The notes under the pieces were generated by a model. That model saw only the letters and a list, made by a program, of their open reading frames with translations. It made no database searches and was not told the origin of the DNA. A stretch of DNA of 9,149 bases, from contig JAODGF010000102.1 in the NCBI GenBank assembly GCA_025464645.1, forward strand, positions 1 to 9,149, in the 5' to 3' direction. Of the stretch, positions 5,963-9,149 are shown piece by piece. The stretch comes from Methanosarcinales archaeon. Its GTDB lineage: Archaea; Halobacteriota; Syntropharchaeia; Alkanophagales; Methanospirareceae. The position numbers and the translations under genes are program-made. Every line of letters starts with the position of its first letter. The first letter of the stretch is position 1.

Positions 5963-8403
5963 TCGTCAGCGACCTCTTAGAGGCAAGACATGGAACCATT
6001 ACCGCAGACTGGGACTGGTTTATGCCCTGGCGGGTAATAGAGGGAGATATAGAGCCATCGGGAGATACGCCAGAACTGGAAACCATGATAAGAGGATTGT
6101 TCGATAAATCACGACTCATGGACATCATCCAGAATTTCATTCTGTTTGAAACCGGCGGAGGGAAAATCATCAAGAAGATGGCTATGTATCAACAGTACTA
6201 TGGAGTAAACCGCGCTATTAAAGAAACCATCAGAGCTACCGCAGCTCAAGGCGACCGAAAAATAGGCGTCATCTGGCACACGCAGGGTAGTGGCAAATCG
6301 CTTTCTATGGTCTTCTATACCGCGAAAATCATAAAACACCCGGCTCTTGAAAACCCCACAGTCCTCGTTCTAACTGATAGGAATGACCTGGATAACCAGA
6401 TATATAAAGACAATTTTTGTAAAGCCGTGGATTTGATACCCTATCCAAAACAGGCTGAAAGTATTGAGGACCTCAAGCAAAAGCTCAACATCCCCGCTGG
6501 TGGTATCCTATTCACCACTATCCAGAAATTCCAGACAAAAAATGGTGAGGAGTATCCGTTACTATCTGAGCGAAGAAATATCGTGGTCATCGCTGATGAA
6601 GCACATCGTTCTCAATATAGAAAACTTGCAGGAAACGTTCGTCAGGCTCTACCAAATGCTTCTTTTATCGGATTCACCGGCACTCCAATAGAGCTTGAAG
6701 ACCGTTCTACACGAGTTACTTTTGGTGACTACATTGGTACATATCTAATGCCGCAATCTCAAAAAGATGGCAATACTGTTCCAATATTTTATGAGGGTAG
6801 GCTGGCAAAAGTCCATCTTACCAATGAATTCATTGATGAAGAATTTGAAGAGATTACAGAAGCTGAGGAAGACGTGGTGAAGGAGAAGCTTAAAACGAAG
6901 TGGGCGAGATTAGAAGCACTCGTTGGCACTGAATCCCGGTTAAAGCGAATCGCTCAGGATATTGTTCACCATTTCAATAACCGCGAGATAGAAGGCAAAG
7001 CAATGATTGTCTGCATGAGCCGCCGGATAGCAGTAAAAATGTTTGAACTCATCAAACAAATCCCGAATGCCCCTGAGACTGCGGTGGTAATAACCAAGCC
7101 CGAAGATTTTGGACTACCAAGAAGTACAAAGCAAGACCGTGAAGACCTTAAAGCTCGATTCAAAGACCCTGATGACCCTTTAAAGTTGGTCATTGTGCGT
7201 GATATGTGGCTCACGGGCTTTGACGCACCCGTGCTGCACACCATGTATGTTGATAAATATATGCATGACCACAACCTCATGCAAGCTATCGCAAGGGTGA
7301 ATCGTGTATTCAAAGACAAACCCGGCGGATTGATTGTGGATTACATCGGTATCGCAGACGACCTGAAAAAATCACTTCGTATCTACTCCGATGAGGTTCG
7401 CAAAGATTCCCTGATTCCTATTGATGAAGCTATCACCATAATGCAAGAGAAGTTCGATGTAGTGCGGTCTTACTTTCACGGTATTGAGTATTCAAATTGG
7501 TGGAAACTGTCAGAAGTTGAACAAGCAAGACTTTTTCAACGCGCACACCACGCGGTTACGATTGACGAAGATACAAAAGAAGGTTTTCTCAGACATTGTG
7601 CCGCATTGTCAAAGGCGTTCGCTCTTGTCAGTCATCACAAAGAAGCAAACGACATTCGTAATGATATTCTGTTCTTTCAAAGTGTCCGGAGAAGTATCAG
7701 GAAATACACGCCTTCGGCACGCGATGTTTCTGAAGATGTGGAGACCGCAATTAAACAACTCATCTCTGAGGGCATTTCATCCGAAGAGGTCGTGGATATC
7801 TTCGGCTTTACCGAAAAGGAGCGCCCGAATATTTCTATTCTCAGTGATGAATTCTTAAACGACATCCAGAAGATAGAATACAAGAACCTGCAAGTGGAAT
7901 TGCTTAAGAAGTTGATTAATGACGAAATAACAGGAAAGATGAAGCGGAATGTGGTAACGTATCGCTCTTTCAAGGAGATGCTGGAAAAGACAATTGCACA
8001 ATATAAAAACCGTTCAATTGAATCAGCCGAGGTAATAGAACGCTTAATTGAAATGGCAAGAGAGCTACGGAAGGTGGAGCACCGTGCAGAGAAACTTGGC
8101 TTATCTGACGAGGAAGTTGCATTCTATGACGCAGTTGCACAGGGAAGAGAGGAGCTCGAAGCCGACGAGCAACTTTTGGAGCTCGCTAAGGAATTAGTAG
8201 CTACAATAAAGCGCAATTTGAGTATTGATTGGGCAGACCATGAAAATGCCAAGAGCAAGATAAGGGCGAGTGTTAGACGTCTGCTCCGAAGGCGTGGTTT
8301 CCAGCCTGAACAGTATAAACCCATTGTAAGCAACATAATGGAGCAAGCAATCAGCCTTTATCAGGATTATACACCTGTTGCTGCCGAAACATCTTTTTCA
8401 TAA
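5938..8403 (+). CDS. hsdR: HsdR helicase/translocase portion of a type I restriction endonuclease, N-terminal nuclease missing
   Basis: The frame encodes 821 residues from a TTG. HsdR-like codons (REIQEL) extend upstream to about 5923, so the TTG is probably not a native start. SF2 translocase motifs are intact: Walker A HTQGSGKS (114-121), DEAH (220-223), GFTGTP (245-250), RDMWLTGFDAP (421-431) and QAIARVNRVF (449-458), followed by the helical C-terminal domain (about 480-821). Full-length HsdR is about 1000-1050 residues and begins with a PD-(D/E)xK nuclease domain of roughly 200-250 residues, absent here. The long undamaged frame means the deletion is recent, the fragment is still selected, or the assembly is wrong. 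It overlaps the hsdM fragment in another frame, with no well-placed ribosome binding site. Restriction activity is not expected; DNA translocation is possible if it is translated. Confidence 0.86.
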   Translation: MFYYNEVIVVSDLLEARHGTITADWDWFMPWRVIEGDIEPSGDTPELETMIRGLFDKSRLMDIIQNFILFETGGGKIIKKMAMYQQYYGVNRAIKETIRATAAQGDRKIGVIWHTQGSGKSLSMVFYTAKIIKHPALENPTVLVLTDRNDLDNQIYKDNFCKAVDLIPYPKQAESIEDLKQKLNIPAGGILFTTIQKFQTKNGEEYPLLSERRNIVVIADEAHRSQYRKLAGNVRQALPNASFIGFTGTPIELEDRSTRVTFGDYIGTYLMPQSQKDGNTVPIFYEGRLAKVHLTNEFIDEEFEEITEAEEDVVKEKLKTKWARLEALVGTESRLKRIAQDIVHHFNNREIEGKAMIVCMSRRIAVKMFELIKQIPNAPETAVVITKPEDFGLPRSTKQDREDLKARFKDPDDPLKLVIVRDMWLTGFDAPVLHTMYVDKYMHDHNLMQAIARVNRVFKDKPGGLIVDYIGIADDLKKSLRIYSDEVRKDSLIPIDEAITIMQEKFDVVRSYFHGIEYSNWWKLSEVEQARLFQRAHHAVTIDEDTKEGFLRHCAALSKAFALVSHHKEANDIRNDILFFQSVRRSIRKYTPSARDVSEDVETAIKQLISEGISSEEVVDIFGFTEKERPNISILSDEFLNDIQKIEYKNLQVELLKKLINDEITGKMKRNVVTYRSFKEMLEKTIAQYKNRSIESAEVIERLIEMARELRKVEHRAEKLGLSDEEVAFYDAVAQGREELEADEQLLELAKELVATIKRNLSIDWADHENAKSKIRASVRRLLRRRGFQPEQYKPIVSNIMEQAISLYQDYTPVAAETSFS

Positions 8404-8508
8404 TTCTTTTAACCGCGAAGACTCGAATGTTCAATTCTCTTTCATCATTTCTCTTTTCTTTACGTGCTTTGCGACTACTCTGAGAACTTTGCGGTTAAAT
8501 TATAAAAG
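8402..8508. repeat. Imperfect palindromic intergenic repeat overlapping the hsdR stop
   Basis: TTTAACCGCGAAG (8408-8420) and CTTTGCGGTTAAA (8487-8499) are inverted with one mismatch. ATAATT flanks both ends, at the hsdR stop and after the right arm. Between the arms lie a pyrimidine-rich stretch and a second CTTTGCG (8467-8473) that repeats the right arm's CTTTGCG (8487-8493). Similar CTTTGCG...GGTTAA palindromes occur as dispersed intergenic repeats in many prokaryotes, from my recollection. A non-autonomous mobile repeat or a bidirectional terminator are the main options. Confidence 0.6.
8497..8508 (+). promoter_or_regulatory. TATA-like element upstream of the second radC
   Basis: AAATTATAAAAG lies about 30-40 nt before the ATG at 8538, and a start 25 nt downstream would fall near 8530. 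It overlaps the right end of the palindromic repeat, which may therefore supply the promoter. Confidence 0.35.
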
Positions 8509-8528
8509 CAACATCTAACAAGTATAGC

Positions 8529-8533
8529 AGGAG
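8529..8533 (+). promoter_or_regulatory. Ribosome binding site AGGAG for the second radC
   Basis: AGGAG lies 4 nt before the ATG at 8538. The spacing is short, but the site is clear and supports this start. Confidence 0.55.
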
Positions 8534-8537
8534 AGAA

Positions 8538-9140
8538 ATGAAAAGGATAAAAGAATTACCTGACTTCGACAGACCGAGGGAGAAGTTAGCCAAAAAAGGA
8601 CCACGGGCACTTTCCGATGTCGAATTGCTCGCGATTATTATAGGGCGGGGTGTTCCTGGTAGAGATGTTCTTCAAATAGCCACAGAGATCTCTAAATCAT
8701 TAAAGAAAGACTTCTCCCAACTAAACTATGAGAATCTGCAGCAGATAGAAGGTGTGGGCTCAGCAAAAGCATGTCAAATTGTAGCAGGGTTTGAACTCGC
8801 CAGACGATACCTGATAAAAGAAGAAAATAAAATAACTTCCCCGACTGATGTCTTACCGCTCGTGTCAGATATAATAAACAAGAAACAGGAGTATTTTGTT
8901 TGTATATCCCTGAATGGGGCAGGAGAAGTAGTTGGAAATCGGATAATAACCGTTGGATTGGTCAACCACAGCCTTGTTCATCCAAGGGAAGTTTTTGCCG
9001 ATGTGATAACAGAACGTGCAGCATCTGTAATTCTTGTCCACAATCATCCTTCTGGCACTTTAGAACCCAGCAAACAGGATATTCTAATGACAAAGCAACT
9101 CGTTGAAGCAGGAGCGATTTTGGGCATTAAACCTTTATAG
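8538..9140 (+). CDS. radC: RadC-family JAB/MPN domain protein, stops before the C-terminal strand
   Basis: The start is supported by AGGAG and by the early IKELPDFDRPREKL motif (4-17). A helix-hairpin-helix lies at LQQIEGVGSAKACQIVAGF (67-85). The JAB/MPN domain contains SLVHPREVF (145-153) and an intact JAMM site, H168-N-H170 then S178 and D181 in HNHPSGTLEPSKQD. After AGAILGIK (191-198), where the family usually reads LLDHIIVG, the protein gives PL and a TAG. Another frame across 9132-9143 reads IVGI, resembling the missing strand, so a small deletion or frameshift near 9128-9135 is possible. It is a diverged paralogue of the gene at 541-1158. It follows the HsdR remnant on the same strand, across the palindromic repeat. 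Function is unknown; an association with mobile or defence DNA is inferred. Confidence 0.84.
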   Translation: MKRIKELPDFDRPREKLAKKGPRALSDVELLAIIIGRGVPGRDVLQIATEISKSLKKDFSQLNYENLQQIEGVGSAKACQIVAGFELARRYLIKEENKITSPTDVLPLVSDIINKKQEYFVCISLNGAGEVVGNRIITVGLVNHSLVHPREVFADVITERAASVILVHNHPSGTLEPSKQDILMTKQLVEAGAILGIKPL

Positions 9141-9149
9141 TGGGCATTT

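Noticed and set aside
5360..8403. A single HsdM-HsdR fusion expressed by programmed frameshifting
   Set aside because: No slippery sequence or pseudoknot is evident at the joint, and the key domains of both proteins are missing. A deletion explains it better.
1..9149. CRISPR arrays, tRNA or rRNA genes, transposase genes
   Set aside because: No regularly spaced repeats, no cloverleaf-like or rRNA-like blocks, and no transposase motifs were seen on either strand.

Overview
This window is most likely archaeal, probably a methanogen-related euryarchaeote. The main evidence is a PolB2-type family B DNA polymerase in an operon with a degenerate RadA/RecA-like protein and a small helical protein. 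AT-rich TATA-like elements lie just upstream of several starts, and AGA/AGG arginine codons are common. An ANME-1/Methanophagales-type genome would fit, but nothing in the sequence proves the lineage.

Layout. Positions 1-544 (minus) hold a PD-(D/E)xK nuclease gene that runs off the left edge. Its start codon overlaps the stop of a shortened RadC-family gene (541-1158, minus). A 255-bp gap follows, containing an unexplained protein-like short frame. Positions 1414-4771 (minus) are a three-gene unit transcribed in the order RecA-like protein, 86-residue helical protein, PolB2 polymerase. Positions 4772-5359 are an intergenic region with competing hairpins, two direct-repeat sets and probable promoters. 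Positions 5360-8403 (plus) carry the remains of a type I restriction-modification locus. The first 190 residues of HsdM are joined, out of frame, to HsdR from its mid-N-terminal region onward, so the methyltransferase domain, any hsdS and the HsdR nuclease domain are absent. A palindromic intergenic repeat (about 8402-8508) precedes a second RadC-family gene (8538-9140, plus), which stops abruptly near the right edge.

How the genes work together. The three minus-strand genes look like an archaeal DNA-damage-tolerance module. The polymerase keeps its motif A and thumb but has a degenerate exonuclease domain and an IVD instead of DTD in motif C. The RecA-like protein has lost its Walker A and B residues but ends in a near-perfect PCNA-interacting (PIP) box. 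This suggests it recruits the module to the sliding clamp, by analogy with the bacterial ImuA-ImuB-DnaE2 mutasome. The RadC genes, the NucS/RecB-like nuclease and the broken type I R-M locus form an accessory, defence-island-like flank around that module.
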